From Bretschneidera sinensis (Eukaryota; Streptophyta; Magnoliopsida; Brassicales; Akaniaceae): a stretch of DNA of 64,000 bases. Each line of letters opens with the position of its first letter. Within the stretch, counting starts at the first letter, position 1. This document shows positions 32,980 to 44,266 of this stretch, one piece after another. The notes beneath the pieces are model-generated. The model was not told the origin of the DNA, made no database searches, and saw only the letters and a list, made by a program, of their open reading frames with translations. Location: contig CM043702.1 in NCBI GenBank assembly GCA_023935145.1, positions 61,111,001-61,175,000 of the forward strand. Direction: 5' to 3'. Position numbers and translations under genes: made by a program.

Positions 32980-35894
32980 ATGGGTTCGAACTTCATTGTT
33001 GAGAAGTTTGATGGAAAGGGAGACTTTGCCCTTTGGAAGCAGAAGATCAAAGCTGTTCTTATGCAACAAAAGGTGGACTTGCCGATTGGAGAAGATGATG
33101 CTTTTCCAACAAGTATCACGGAGGTCCAGCGGAATGAGATGAAGAAGATGGCATACAACACCATCTTTTTGCACATGTCGGATAGTGTGACCAGAGAGTG
33201 TGGAGACACGAAAGATCCAGCTGCAAATTGGAAGAAACTAGATGAGTTGTTTCTTACCAAGACTCTCCCTAATAAGAGGTATCTTCGTAAATGAATCTTT
33301 GCTTTTAAAATGGATCCTAATAAAGAGTTGCAAGATAATCTTGATACCAAGATGAGGGAAGCATCAAGTGGGGAAGGGCTGTTCGTTAGGGGAAGGCTAG
33401 CAACTCGGTATGGCAGCAACATACATGGCTACTACCGGGATAAACCAAGGGGTAGAGGAGAAAACCATGGGAGAGCGCACTCTAAACCGAGATTTGGAGG
33501 AAAGAGATGCTTCTACTACCATAATGAGGGTCATTTCAAGAAAGATTGCAAGAAGATGATGAGGGAAGAGGGCAGAATCCATACCAAGAATGGAGAGGCT
33601 TCGGTTGCCAAGGGAGAACAGCAAGATGATGATGTTCTTGTTGTGTGCTCAAATGTAAGCAGGGGGCAAGGAGGCAGAAAGAGATGGATTTTGGATTCCG
33701 GGTGCACCGATCATATGTGTCCTCACTGGGATTGGTTCAAGTATTTCAAAGAAACCAATGATGGAAAGGTTTTCCTGGGGAATGATACTTCTTACCAAGT
33801 GAGGGGCACGGGAGACATCCAGTTGAGGATGTTTGATGGAATTACAAGGCTGCTGAGGAACGTGAGATTTCTTCTGGAGTTGATAAGAAATTTGATCTCA
33901 TTAGGGGTAGCTAGATTCCATGGGGTACACATACAAGGTAGAGGGAGGAAAGATCAAGGTAACCAAGGAATCTTTGAAAGTGATCAAAGTAGCAATGAAG
34001 GATGGTCTCTATGAGATGATCGAAGACACGGAGATCAAGGGTCAAGCAGCAAGATTGAAGGCTGAGATGGATAAGGCAGCTCTTTGATATAATCACTTGG
34101 GACACATGAGCGAAAAGGGCCTACAAGTTCTCAGCAAGAACAGTCTACTTAATGGTGACAAAGTAGAGGAACTTGATTTCTGCGAATGTTGTGTTCTTGG
34201 GATTCAACATCGGGTCAGCTTCAACACCGGAGTGCACAAGTCTAAGAGCATTCTTGACTACATTCATGCGGATCTTTGGGGACCAGCATGAATACCAACA
34301 CAGGGAGGTAATCATTACTTTTTGTCTTTAATTGATGATTATTCAAGAAAAGTTTGGGTTTATTTACTTAAAAATAAACCAAATGCTTTGAATAAATTAG
34401 TGGTGTGGAAAAAGCTGGAAGAAACTCAAATGGGCAGGGTAATTAAGGTATTAAGAACCGATAATGGCTTAGAATTTCTTAACAATGAACTTGATCAATT
34501 TTGTAAGTTAAATGGGATTCTAATACATAGAACGGTTGTGAAAACCCCTCAGCAAAGTGGAGTTGTTGAGAGGATGAATAAGACCCTTAGGAAAAAGGTT
34601 AGGTGCATGTTAATAGGATCCAGATTACCCAAATATTTTTGGGGGGGAAGTGGTGTCTACTGCTGCATATTTGGTTAATAGATTGCCCTCTAGAGCTTTA
34701 GAGCTCAAGACTCCCGAGGAGATGTGGAGTGGAAAACCCCCTGAGTTGAACAACCTTAGGACTTTTGGATGTGCTGTGTTTGCAAATCAAAAGGATGATA
34801 AGCTTAGCCCAAAGGTCTAGAAAATGTGTGTTTCTAGGATATGGGGAAGGGTATAAAGATTATAGGTTGTGGTCCTTAGAGCAAAAAGAATTTAAACTCA
34901 TAATAAGTAGGGATGTCATTTTTAATGAGCATTTATTTCCCTATTTGGAGAAAACTAACCTTGTAGGGGATAGTGAGCAAACCAGTTCGGTATTTGTGGA
35001 GCATAGTATTAAGGAACATTCAGTTCAGGTAGAGCAAGGAAGGCAAGAGGGTTCGGACCAGGTAGAGCCCATTGATGAATGCCAAGCTCACGACACTCAA
35101 GAGGAGGTTGAACTAGAAGAGGATGATGCAGCAAGTCAGAATGACTATCAACTCATAAGGGACCAGGAAAGAAGGCTGGTCAGACCACCTTTGAGATATG
35201 GTTTTGTGGTTTTGTGGCTGCAAATGCAGCAGCTCCTTGGATAGAAGGAGGGATAAGTGAACCAGAGACTTACATTGATGCCATGGGATGTAAGGATTCA
35301 TCAAGATGGAAGCTAGCTATGAAGGAAGAAATGAATTCTTTTAGGAAGAACAACTCTTGGGAATTGGTGCACATTCTAAGAAACAGAGAGTTGTGGATTG
35401 TAAATGGACTTACGAGATCAAAGAAGAGAACCCTCTAGGGGATGAAGTTCGGAACAAGGCTAGGCTGGTGGCGAAGGGGTTCACGCAAAGAGACAGCATA
35501 GATTTTATAGAAACTTTCTCACCTGGACACAAGGTGGAGGAAAGGTTGAGTATCCTCATCTATGCTGATGACATGCAGTTGGTTGGAAATAGCAGGGAGA
35601 GGATAGAAAGGTTGACATCTCAACTCAGTGAGGAGTTCGAGAGGAAGGATCTTGGCCTTGCACAAAAAATCTTTGGGATGAGAAGAATTCGAGAAAGGGA
35701 GAGAAACGGGTTGAAGGTTTCTCAGTCTTCCGACATAGAAAAGGTGTTGTACAAGTTTTCTATGGAAGATGGTAAACCAGTGAAGATTCCCCTTGCTGGT
35801 CATTTCAAGTTCTCCAGCGAAAAATGTCCTGGAATGGATGAGAAGAAGAAGGAAATGGAAAAGGTTCCTTATTCTAGTGCGGTTGGATCAGTCA
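32980..35894 (+). pseudogene. Element F gag-protease-integrase-RT, truncated
   Basis: Gag starts MGSNFIVEKFDGKGDF, runs to a TGA at 33292 and resumes at once, with the gag middle missing as in C. The zinc knuckle is CFYYHNEGHFKKDC, again with the second Cys replaced by Tyr. Protease has DSGCTDHMCPH. The integrase zinc finger (LGHMSEKG, CECC) is partly shifted. The core has YIHADLWGPA, LRTDNGLEF and QQSGVVERMNKT, so the D-D-E residues are visible although split over frames 34097-34678. RT has WKLAMKEEMNS and KARLVAKGFTQ, then jumps from FSPGHKVEE to a good YADDMQLVG. It ends at VPYSSAVGSVM where the 3' LTR begins. RNase H is absent. Confidence 0.88.
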
Positions 35895-36775
35895 TGTTGG
35901 TATTTGTCTAAGGATTAAACAGGTTGAAGTTCAACATCAGCTTTGGAGGTGTGCACCGCACCTCAGGCAGTCCGTGCCTCACCCCACAGCAAGGAGAGTG
36001 GTTCAAGCACATGTGTGCGTCACACCTCAGAGAGGCTGGGCCGCGACGCCCAGAACCTGGATAAGTGTGGCCTTGTTATGCGTGGCGACCAACCATATTC
36101 TGGGTCGCGGCGCCAGGCACACCGAGACAAGTTTTTCCAGCAACTTCAGATGGTGCGTGGAGCATGGTTAAAACGCTTAGGATCACTTAGACTCTTAGAG
36201 AGCCATGGGTCTTTGGTTCTTGAGATCTAAGGGTAAAGATTGATCTCCAAGATTAGATGAGGAAGTCATTGCCTTATATGAAGGGTCATCTAGGAGCCAT
36301 TCAAGGATGATGTGAGGTGAGCATCTAGGTGATGTAAAATGACATGTGAAGTGTGAAATAGAACACATAGGTGTGTGAGAGTGCAAAGACACTAAACACA
36401 GGAAAGACTCATTCAAGAGAGACTGGTTGTTTAGAGAGAGTAGTATAGATTGGGATTCAAGGGCCTTGTAAATGGAATTTTCTTGGGGAAAATTCCAGGG
36501 AAACTCAAGTCCTTATCACTTTCTTTTTATCTTCTTTCATTCTTCAAGAACAAGAGGTTTCTTGAAGAGGTGTTGTTGTAACTTATAGGAACTCATTGAT
36601 TTAGTGCAGAGGGCTCGGAGGAGCTCATAGGGATGTAGGCACATTGCTGAACCTCGATAACAAATTGCTTGTGTTCTTTCTTTGCGTTGATTGTTGTTTT
36701 TGTTCTTTACAAGTCATTCTAGACTTGTGTGTTTGGAAGATCACCACTTGGGAATCTTGAGGCTGATTTCTAACA
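35895..36775 (+). repeat. 3' LTR of element F
   Basis: 881 bases. Flanks match the 5' LTR well, but the C/G-rich variable region (about 35940-36125) is largely different from that of the 5' LTR. Confidence 0.88.
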
Positions 36776-36840
36776 TAAAAGGTACATGTCAACAAACACA
36801 CATTCACAAAATTTATAGGAAATGCTGATCATTTCAATCA

Positions 36841-37235
36841 CATCATAAGCCCTTCACTAGCCAAATCTCATATCACAGGCCCCTCATTAGGCTAATCACA
36901 TATCAAACGCCCCTCACTCAGTCAATCATATATCATACGCCCCTCATTGGGTCAATCGCATATCATACTCCCCTCATTGGGTCAATCACATATCATACGC
37001 CACTCGGTGGATCAATCTCATATCACACACCCTTCACTAGGCAAATGACATATCATACACCCCTCACTAGGTGAATCTTATATCATATTCCTCGCAGTGG
37101 GCTAATCTTATGTCATAAGCCTTTCACTGGGAAAATCATATATCATACACCCTTAAGTGGGTCAATCACATCATACACCCCTCATTAAGCCAATCACATC
37201 ATATGCTCGTCACTAGGCCAATCACATATCATACC
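36841..37235 (+). repeat. 30-base minisatellite, about 13 units
   Basis: Units of exactly 30 bases follow a CAATCACATATCATACGCC pattern with CCTCATTGGGT. The first nine or so units keep perfect register, and the final units lose two to four bases. Divergence between units is high. Related units occur at 39120-39300. There are no unique spacers, so this is not an array of the CRISPR kind. Confidence 0.92.
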
Positions 37236-37639
37236 TTTCCTTGGATCACCTTTGTTCCATTTCCTCCTTAGACCACCCACATGTCCTACCTTCTTTTGGA
37301 CCACTCCTTGGATCACTCATGGGCCCTATCGAAGCTTCTCTCGGACCTAAAATCCCTACTATTTATTTTCCTTAAGGTTTGTCAACTGATCAACACATCG
37401 ACACAAATCATTTTACATAAGTTATATAACCAACAATTATTTCAAGTTTTAGAGTTTATCTTTCTAGCAAGTACTTAAGGAAATATGAACTCACCTTTCA
37501 ACCTAACCAATTAAGTTACTCTCAAGTGATTCCCTTGCCTTTCATATTGCCTGTGCTAGCACCAAAATATACATAACATTTAGTTCAAAAACAACCAAAC
37601 ATGTGTATAAACATACACATGATGAGACACTATATGATT
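37236..37639. other. Gene-free DNA after the minisatellite
   Basis: A short decayed series of GGACCACTC / GGATCACTC words (37250-37320) is followed by AT-rich DNA. No gene is seen. Confidence 0.5.
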
Positions 37640-37870
37640 CCAATTAGCTTGGAACATTATCCGCACACACCGTACATTACTATGTGACACCGTGCACACT
37701 CTCTGCACCACTATACTATGGCTTACACACTCCGATCACCACTATATGATAGTGTGCACACTTAATGAACCACTATATGATGGTGTGAACACTCCCCTCA
37801 CTACTATATGACACCATTTAATTAGGATGTTATGCACACACACATTTTGCACTATCATATGGTGTCGTGC
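37640..37870 (+). repeat. 31-base minisatellite, degenerate
   Basis: About six loose copies of CACTATATGATGGTGTGCAC followed by an ACTC-type tail are spaced by 30-40 bases. It is unrelated in sequence to the neighbouring 30-base array. Confidence 0.75.
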
Positions 37871-38485
37871 ACCCCGCACACTATTATGGAATGTAAGATG
37901 TTTGCCTAGAATTTGTATGCCTCTTCATTTTGCTTGATATAAAGATTTATTGTTTCCCTTTAAAATCATAGAGGCAAAGTATCTTTGTTTGATAAAAAGG
38001 TCAATTTATCAAGCTTCATTCAATTCCTTTAAAACTCAAGTTTATGCCTTAGACATAAAGACCTTTTTTTTTTTTTACTAAATATTTCTAAATTAAATTA
38101 CAGGAGGTTAAAGTTTCAAAAATAAAAATAAATAAAAATTAATTTATTCAAAAAAAAACTCCTCTATTTTTTCCTTGAAATGGTTTTAAAAGGTTTCTAG
38201 TAAAAATGAAAGCTATTCTTGGAGAATTTCTAATTTTGATTAAATTAATCCAATTCAAGTTAAACTCATACTCTGCTAGGTCTAAAATTACATATCTTAC
38301 ATTACCCATAACCTATATCATGGATTTAAACCATATATATATAAGAAAATGGAAGAAATCATGGAAAAAAAAACATCAAAATAATTAGAGTTGGAATTGA
38401 AGAATACCTAAATTTGAGCATTTTCCTTCAAAATTCTTTCCATCTCGCTCTCTTATTCTCTTTCCCACTTTTCTTCCTCTCTTTC
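37871..38485. other. Gene-free AT-rich DNA
   Basis: A T12 run, an A-rich stretch and stops in all frames are present. A pyrimidine-rich run (about 38445-38485) comes directly before the TGTAACGACCC motif at 38486. Confidence 0.5.
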
Positions 38486-39344
38486 TGTAACGACCCATCC
38501 TTGGGTGGGTCCTACCTGAGATGGTATCTTCACCTTTCAGCTTCGAGCCCTAAGCTGAATGTTATGCATACATCTTGCATACATCACTTCTTTAATTCTA
38601 TACAATTTACAAACATTTAACTTTTCTCTTCTTTTTTTGTACACAATATCTTTAAAAGAAAATTCTAGACTCAAGATGACTTTAGGTATGTTGTTTCCCA
38701 ATCACTTGTACAGCCTCAAATTATCAGCTCTCAACTAGATCTTGCTTCCATACTGAGCTGCCACTTGGGGCAAAAATAAAACATAAAGGAGGGAGAGTGA
38801 GCTTCAAAAAGCTCAAAGAGAATAAAATTACTCAAAGTACTTGATTTTTAATATCGTTTACCAACCCTTATTATACATTTAATTGATTAGTCTGTGTCTA
38901 TAAGTAATTACCATTTCCTTTTAATATAAACTTCATATTTTTATTATCTTCAACTCAAAGAAGAGTACTCATCACAAAGTGACACTTCATAGATCTTAAA
39001 ATCACAAAATATATTTATAAGCACATTCACACAATCATTTAAAATCCACTCTCATACTTTCCACATCACAAACAATCAACCAGACAAGCATAACATCATC
39101 TCGTCACATAAATCAACATCATGTGCCCTTTCACTAGTCCAATCACATCATGTTCCCCTAATTGGGCCAATCATATCAATCATCATATGAAATGTAATGC
39201 AATGCATTATCACATATCGGTTCATTTCATTTCAGTTCGTTGCCCCTCACTAGCCTAATCATATCACAATGCCCCTCACTAGGCTAGTCATATCACAGTA
39301 GGGACGTCTCCCCATGTACCGGTATGTTAATCGCCACATCATAA
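38486..39344 (+). repeat. Dispersed repeat, second copy (TGTAACGACCC start)
   Basis: It starts with TGTAACGACCCATCC, a start common to some plant LTRs. It contains a CTTGGGGCAAAA to CTCAAAGTACTT segment resembling 31447-31560, and 30-base units with CCCCTCACTAGGC (39120-39300) like those at 36841-37235. The same order is thus seen twice: once here and once interrupted by F. No coding capacity was found, and the class is unknown. Confidence 0.5.
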
Positions 39345-39495
39345 ATCCTCGAATCCCCTACACCCTTTCTGGGTGGGGTCCTACCATTCAAATATTTCCT
39401 CGGTACCCTTTCACCCCTTTTGGGTGGGCTCTACTAGTCTAATATTTCCTCGATCCCCTTTCATCCCATGTGGGCGAGGCCTACCCTCATATGTA
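39345..39495 (+). repeat. 50-base tandem repeat, three units
   Basis: Units contain CCCTTTC, then GGGTGGG and CTAC, then AATATTTCCTCG; the last motif is exactly 50 bases apart (39391 and 39441). GC content is higher than in the surroundings. Confidence 0.8.
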
Positions 39496-40984
39496 CACTC
39501 TCATCCCACACAATCATCATATGAATCACGTTTATGCAAATGCATTCACATCACAACAATTTTCAAGAACAATCAATCACATATTCAATTCATAACAATT
39601 CACCATATCACAATCTTTTTAATAATAACATCACATTTTTTGATATCTGTGAAAGAATACATTTTTCAATCAATCAACAAATTTCAACAACCTCGTATGG
39701 AATTGAAAAGTTTTAATACATCACAACTTAGCTATATATAGATATCTAACTCAATTTTTATACATACTTGTATCCAAGCACACAATCACTCATCATATCA
39801 AAACCTTATTATAAATTCTTATACGTTTATATGTGTATCTTAAGTTCATATATATGCATCCAAGTTTCTTAAAGTCTTATTAAAAAAATCAACATTACTC
39901 TTATTAAAATTTGAACTTCAAAATGATAAACTTTAGTTCAAAACTCATTTTCATCAAAAAAAGCTAAACCCTTTCTTAAACTCTCTCAAATAACTTCAAA
40001 TCTACAAACCCATACTAAAATCTTAAGTTTGTGAACATGTATGATAATTAAAGAGAGAGAAAAGTAAATTTTTTTTACAATATTCGGTAGTATTGTAAGC
40101 CTAGCTGTTTTGTACGGGTTGGTGATACTTTATTTTTATATATGCATAAGGTACAGTAAAATGCAAAAATAACTCTAAAAAATTTCTTATAAATACTTTC
40201 TCAATCTTTTATTTTAAAAAAGAGGCTAACAAAAGACTAAGAGATAACGAAAGAAAGAAAGATCTTTATGTATACGAAGTTTTGTATTCTCTTAATTTAT
40301 AATAAAATATTTTTTTGTTGCTTTAGAGGAATAGATATTATAAACCAAATCAAAAAATATTTATTTCCATGCATTTTCTATTATTATTGTTATTTATATG
40401 CCAAGTATTTTGTATATATTTTTATCAAATTATATATCTTTTAAAAAACATATACAATTATAAATATATATCATAATAAATAATAAAGATGATGTTCTAA
40501 CCAATAACAAATCATAATTATCATTTAAAATTTAAATATTAACAAACAAATATTGTAAATACAAATCATAGTTATAAATACAAGTTCATGTCATTTTAAA
40601 ATTACTAATCCAAAACAACATTAACTAAAAATATTTAATATTTACATTATCAAAACTTTTAAACCAATGAAAGAGAAAAAAAAATGAACAAAATAAAAAC
40701 AAAAGATCATCTAATGTTATGTTTTAATCGAAACAGATCGAAACAATAAAAACAAACCAAAACATCTAAACACAAAATAAAACGAAGTATAAAGATAATT
40801 TATTTCGACAACAAATTACTGTTAAAACTGAAACATTTCGACCATTTCAACTGTAACGAAATTTAGAACTTTGATTTAAAAGGCTATTGATTTGTTTGTT
40901 TGCATGACAGCTCCTTGAGAGCTCAACAAATATTTACTTCTCTCTTTCAATTGCTTTCTTCTTTTCTCTCCTACCTCCTGCAGT
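39496..40984. other. Gene-free AT-rich DNA left of the right inverted-repeat arm
   Basis: Simple AT-rich DNA with many A-runs and CATCACA words. No gene-like frame or repeat with a second copy was found. A weak similarity exists between 40430-40500 and the tandem repeat at 42468. Confidence 0.5.
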
Positions 40985-41920
40985 TTCTTCTGACCCGGTT
41001 CTTTTATACTATTCAACAATTTGCTTTAGCCAAAATAATTAATTTTCTCTATCCTTTCTCTGATTCCCGGCGAAATTAAGTAAAGAAGAATTGTCTGCAG
41101 CAGGTATAATTTTGAATTGGATGCTTTTGTGACTAAAGTGGAATTTGTACCTTATAAGGTGACCTTTTTTATTTCTTCGACTGCATTGGAAATTCTTTCT
41201 TTGAATTAATGTCATTTGTCGTTTCATGACCATTATATGAAGCCACAAAGAATTCAATAGAAATAATATCTCATAAATATTAATTTGGGTTTCTTTATTC
41301 TATCAATAAAAAATATATTCTCCATTGTATAAGACCCCTAAAAGAAATACTCCTACAATGACGAATTCAAGAAGCAATTCGGATATGATGTACGCAACTA
41401 TATCTTTTTCCTCTCTTTTTGTTTGTTTTTTTTAATAATTTTTTTATTTCAAAATTTTTTTGGAGAAATTTATACTCAACTAATTATACATTTTAAAATT
41501 AATTCTTACAGAGACATCGATTGATCAAGCCTTATATCATTAACTATACGGAGTAGGAGCTGACGGACGTGAACATGACATATGTTATTATAAGCCGGGT
41601 TTTATACAAAAATTTCTTATGCAGTTGATATCAACGAAGAATCTAAATTTATAATTTCAAATATGATATTTCAGAAAGCATTTTATAAATCATAAATCAA
41701 AATTATTGTTAAATCAAATAATATTTAAAATTGAAGCTAAATTATGATAAAAAAAAAATAGTTAAAAAAATGCATCCATAAGAATTTAGGTGTGGACGGA
41801 CACCTAAATTTGAAGTTGAACAGAAGATTTGCTTTGAAAATAGAAAGTTGTATTTTTCATGTTTTGTTTTTTGGTATATAAATTGTTGCATGTTGTGTGT
41901 GCATTAACAAAAATTAGAAG
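40985..41920 (-). repeat. Right arm of the inverted repeat
   Basis: It is the reverse complement of 1095-2075, with matching ends: the outer end resembles CTAATTTTTGTTAATGCAC (minus strand) and the inner end CAGAAGAAAC. Flanks outside the arms show no similarity. It lacks the 38-base insert of the left arm. The interior between the arms is about 38.9 kb. Confidence 0.75.
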
Positions 41921-43606
41921 GTTTGTTAACTTTTTTTTTTTGTTGTCACTTAAAATAAAAATAAATAAAACTTAAATGCACTTTGACCTCTTAAATTTAG
42001 GGTGTCTTAGTACTTCAAACACCAGCGTTTTTATCAAAGCAATTTAAACCTTTTAAGTTTTAAAATTGTTAAAATTTGAAGCTTTGTTCATATTCTGTTT
42101 AAATTGATAACGGAAATCGCATAAGAAAAGTAAAATTAGAAAAATCTAAAAACTTAAAATAAGAAGGAAACCAAACAAAAATTTTAAATATTAAAGTGAA
42201 ACTAAACAAAAAAAAAATTAAAGTTATATATTTTTTTAAATATTCAATAGACAATTATAAATAGTATTATTTGCTCTCCTACAAATTGAAATTCCCGGCT
42301 CCGCTCCCCACCATTATTCATGTTAGTATGTCTCTGGTTATCTCCTCTTATCTTTTTCCTTGAAAAGTTTAGAGAAGTTTAACATCGGGTCGGATATTTT
42401 AATTTTGATGTATCTTAATGTATTGTTTTGGATTTGATTTTTATTTTTTAATATATATTTATCAAATTATATAAATTTAAAAATATGTAATTATAAAAAT
42501 AATCATCGTTCAAACATCAAATAATAAAGATAACGTATCACTCACATCATCCAATTGAAAAGAAAGTAAAAATTTTCAAATTTTCTCTTCAATTTTTTAA
42601 AATACAAAAAAAAAATCATCATTATATAAATTTAAAAATATGTAATTATAAAAATAATTATCATTCAAACATCAAATAATAAAGATAATGTATCACTCAC
42701 ATCATCCAATTAAAGAGAAAGTAAAAATTTTCAAATTTCCCCTTCAATTTTTTTAAAATAAAAAAAAATAATATTGTAATATTTCGATCGAAACGGATCA
42801 AAATGACATAAATGGATCGAAATAAAAAGCGAAAAGAATTATATGAGTGTTTCATTTCATGTTAGTACTCAAACAGAAATGCTTTGATTGTTTTAATTGA
42901 AACGAAACGAAACTGACAACTATATGTGCGATTATTAAAAAAAGTAATGGTACAAATTAAATGAAACAATAATAATAATGAAAAATTTGGTTTGCATGTG
43001 GTTTGAAATAAATTAATTTTACATAATTTATTTATACTTTTATATTTTTTTATCTTGCTCTTAACTCAATTTCCTATTGGGTACCGGACCCCTCCCTTAA
43101 ATTTTATGTATCAGTTAAGTGATAGCGTGGCGTCCACGAAACATGAAATTTTTTTCCAGCATTACATGTATTTTTTTTGGACAAAATATTATTTTTTCAC
43201 CAAACACAAATAAATTATCTACTCCGTATGATATATTGTGGAAATAGAAATATCCTTATTCGTTCGTACATCTCTAGTTGTCACCTCAATTTTTCGCTGG
43301 AAAAAATTAGAGAAGTTTGTAACCGCGTCATGGTACGGTAATTGTCGCATTTATTCATTTCATTTTTTTTCATTTCTTGAACCCTTCATTTATTTTAATT
43401 ATTTTAAATATAAAAATATAATTAAATTATATAATATAAAATAAAAATTCAAACATAAATTTTTTTTTATGTAAATTCTTTCTAAATTCATTTGAAAATA
43501 AAACAAATTCAATTTTTATTTTCTTTAAACGAAATGTAAAAGCTTAACCATAACTTGAATTATTTTTTTACTTATCAAAATTTTGGATAAAGCTTAACCA
43601 CAACTT
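41921..43606. other. Gene-free AT-rich DNA
   Basis: Nothing gene-like is present. It contains a two-unit 154-base tandem repeat (listed separately) and many short A- and T-runs. Confidence 0.55.
42468..42775 (+). repeat. 154-base tandem duplication, AT-rich
   Basis: TTATATAAATTTAAAAATATG starts a unit at 42468 and again at 42622. The copies are about 93-95 percent alike by eye and include the matching words AACATCAAATAATAAAGAT and CACTCACATCATCCAATT. Confidence 0.85.
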
Positions 43607-43676
43607 TTCGGAAATTCTTTCTTTGAATTAATGTCATTTATCGTTTCATGAACATTATATGAAGCCACAAAGAATT
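43607..43676 (-). repeat. 70-base fragment of the inverted-repeat family
   Basis: It matches 41188-41258 with two or three differences. It is cut off on the right by the LTR of element G at 43677, so it is older than G. Its left end is abrupt. Confidence 0.8.
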
Positions 43677-44187
43677 TGATACTGCTAGAAAACACATACC
43701 CAATAAAGAGACGACACATGGACCATCCTAAGGCTAAACAGCAGGGCAACACGAGGATGACCCAGGCTAGGACAAATGGACCCCAGGTCATCACCGCTCT
43801 CCAGGTCACCACTGCCCTTGGCACAAAAGCCACCTCACACGTGGGCAGCCCCTAACCGAGACAACAAGGTAAACACATAGACGACCCAAGGCAATACAGC
43901 TGGGCCTCCTAGGCATCATCGCCCACCCAGCTAGACCTCCATGTCACTACCGCCTTGGATGAAAGGCTGCCTCAAAACCTTATAAAAGACTCAGGTGCGC
44001 ATTCCAAAAAGAGAGACCTTTTTAACCTAAAAAGGGAACGTTGTTATTCTCATCACACACTAACAAAAGCTTTGGAGCATCCTCGGAGGCACTCCCTCTG
44101 GCAACCCCCTAGCGTACCTCTTTTCCCTTGTACAGGTTCCCTCGAGGCCCAACCTCCAACTCAGCGAACACGTTTTTGGCATCAACA
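43677..44187 (+). repeat. 5' LTR of element G
   Basis: Starts TGATACTGC where the 43607-43676 fragment is cut, and ends ATCAACA three bases before the primer site. TATAAAAG at 43981 is a good TATA box. It has no CGATCG or CTGCAG array. Confidence 0.8.
43981..43988 (+). promoter_or_regulatory. TATA box of element G LTR
   Basis: CCTTATAAAAGACTC lies about 200 bases before the LTR end, a normal place for a U3 promoter. Confidence 0.65.
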
Positions 44188-44190
44188 GAT

Positions 44191-44207
44191 TGGCGCCGTC
44201 TGTTGGA
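44191..44207 (+). other. Primer-binding site of element G
   Basis: TGGCGCCGTCTGTTGGA starts three bases after the LTR and has the TGG start required for pairing with a tRNA CCA end. It shares only the first nine bases with the tRNA-Asp sites of D and E. I cannot name the tRNA. Confidence 0.7.
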
Positions 44208-44266
44208 AACCACCATCTCTCACTAAACAGTAAAAGTGAAGAAATTTAAAGAACTTATCTGTTGCC

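Larger units (their letters stand above)
31721..36775 (+). mobile_element. Element F: defective Ty1/copia element related to C
   Basis: 5055 bases with LTRs of 927 and 881 bases starting TGTTGGTATTTGTCTAAGG and ending CCAACA or CTAACA. Flanking duplications are TAAAG and TAAAA (4 of 5). It has a perfect initiator tRNA-Met site. It shares with C the deletion in gag, the deletion in RT and even the TGA after RYLRK. Unlike C it ends abruptly inside RT, with the 3' LTR starting at once and no polypurine tract or RNase H. Confidence 0.9.

Noticed and set aside
36841..37235. Possible CRISPR-like array
   Set aside because: The 30-base units are directly adjacent with no unique spacers, they diverge gradually, and the DNA is plant nuclear. 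It is a minisatellite.
38486..38500. LTR boundary at TGTAACGACCC
   Set aside because: The start word is typical, but no second LTR, primer site or target duplication could be found. It is listed only as a repeat edge.
39373..39741. 122-codon frame with repeated PFHP and GRG-like words
   Set aside because: It lies on the 50-base tandem repeat and in CATCACA-rich DNA. There is no domain or conserved relative in the window.
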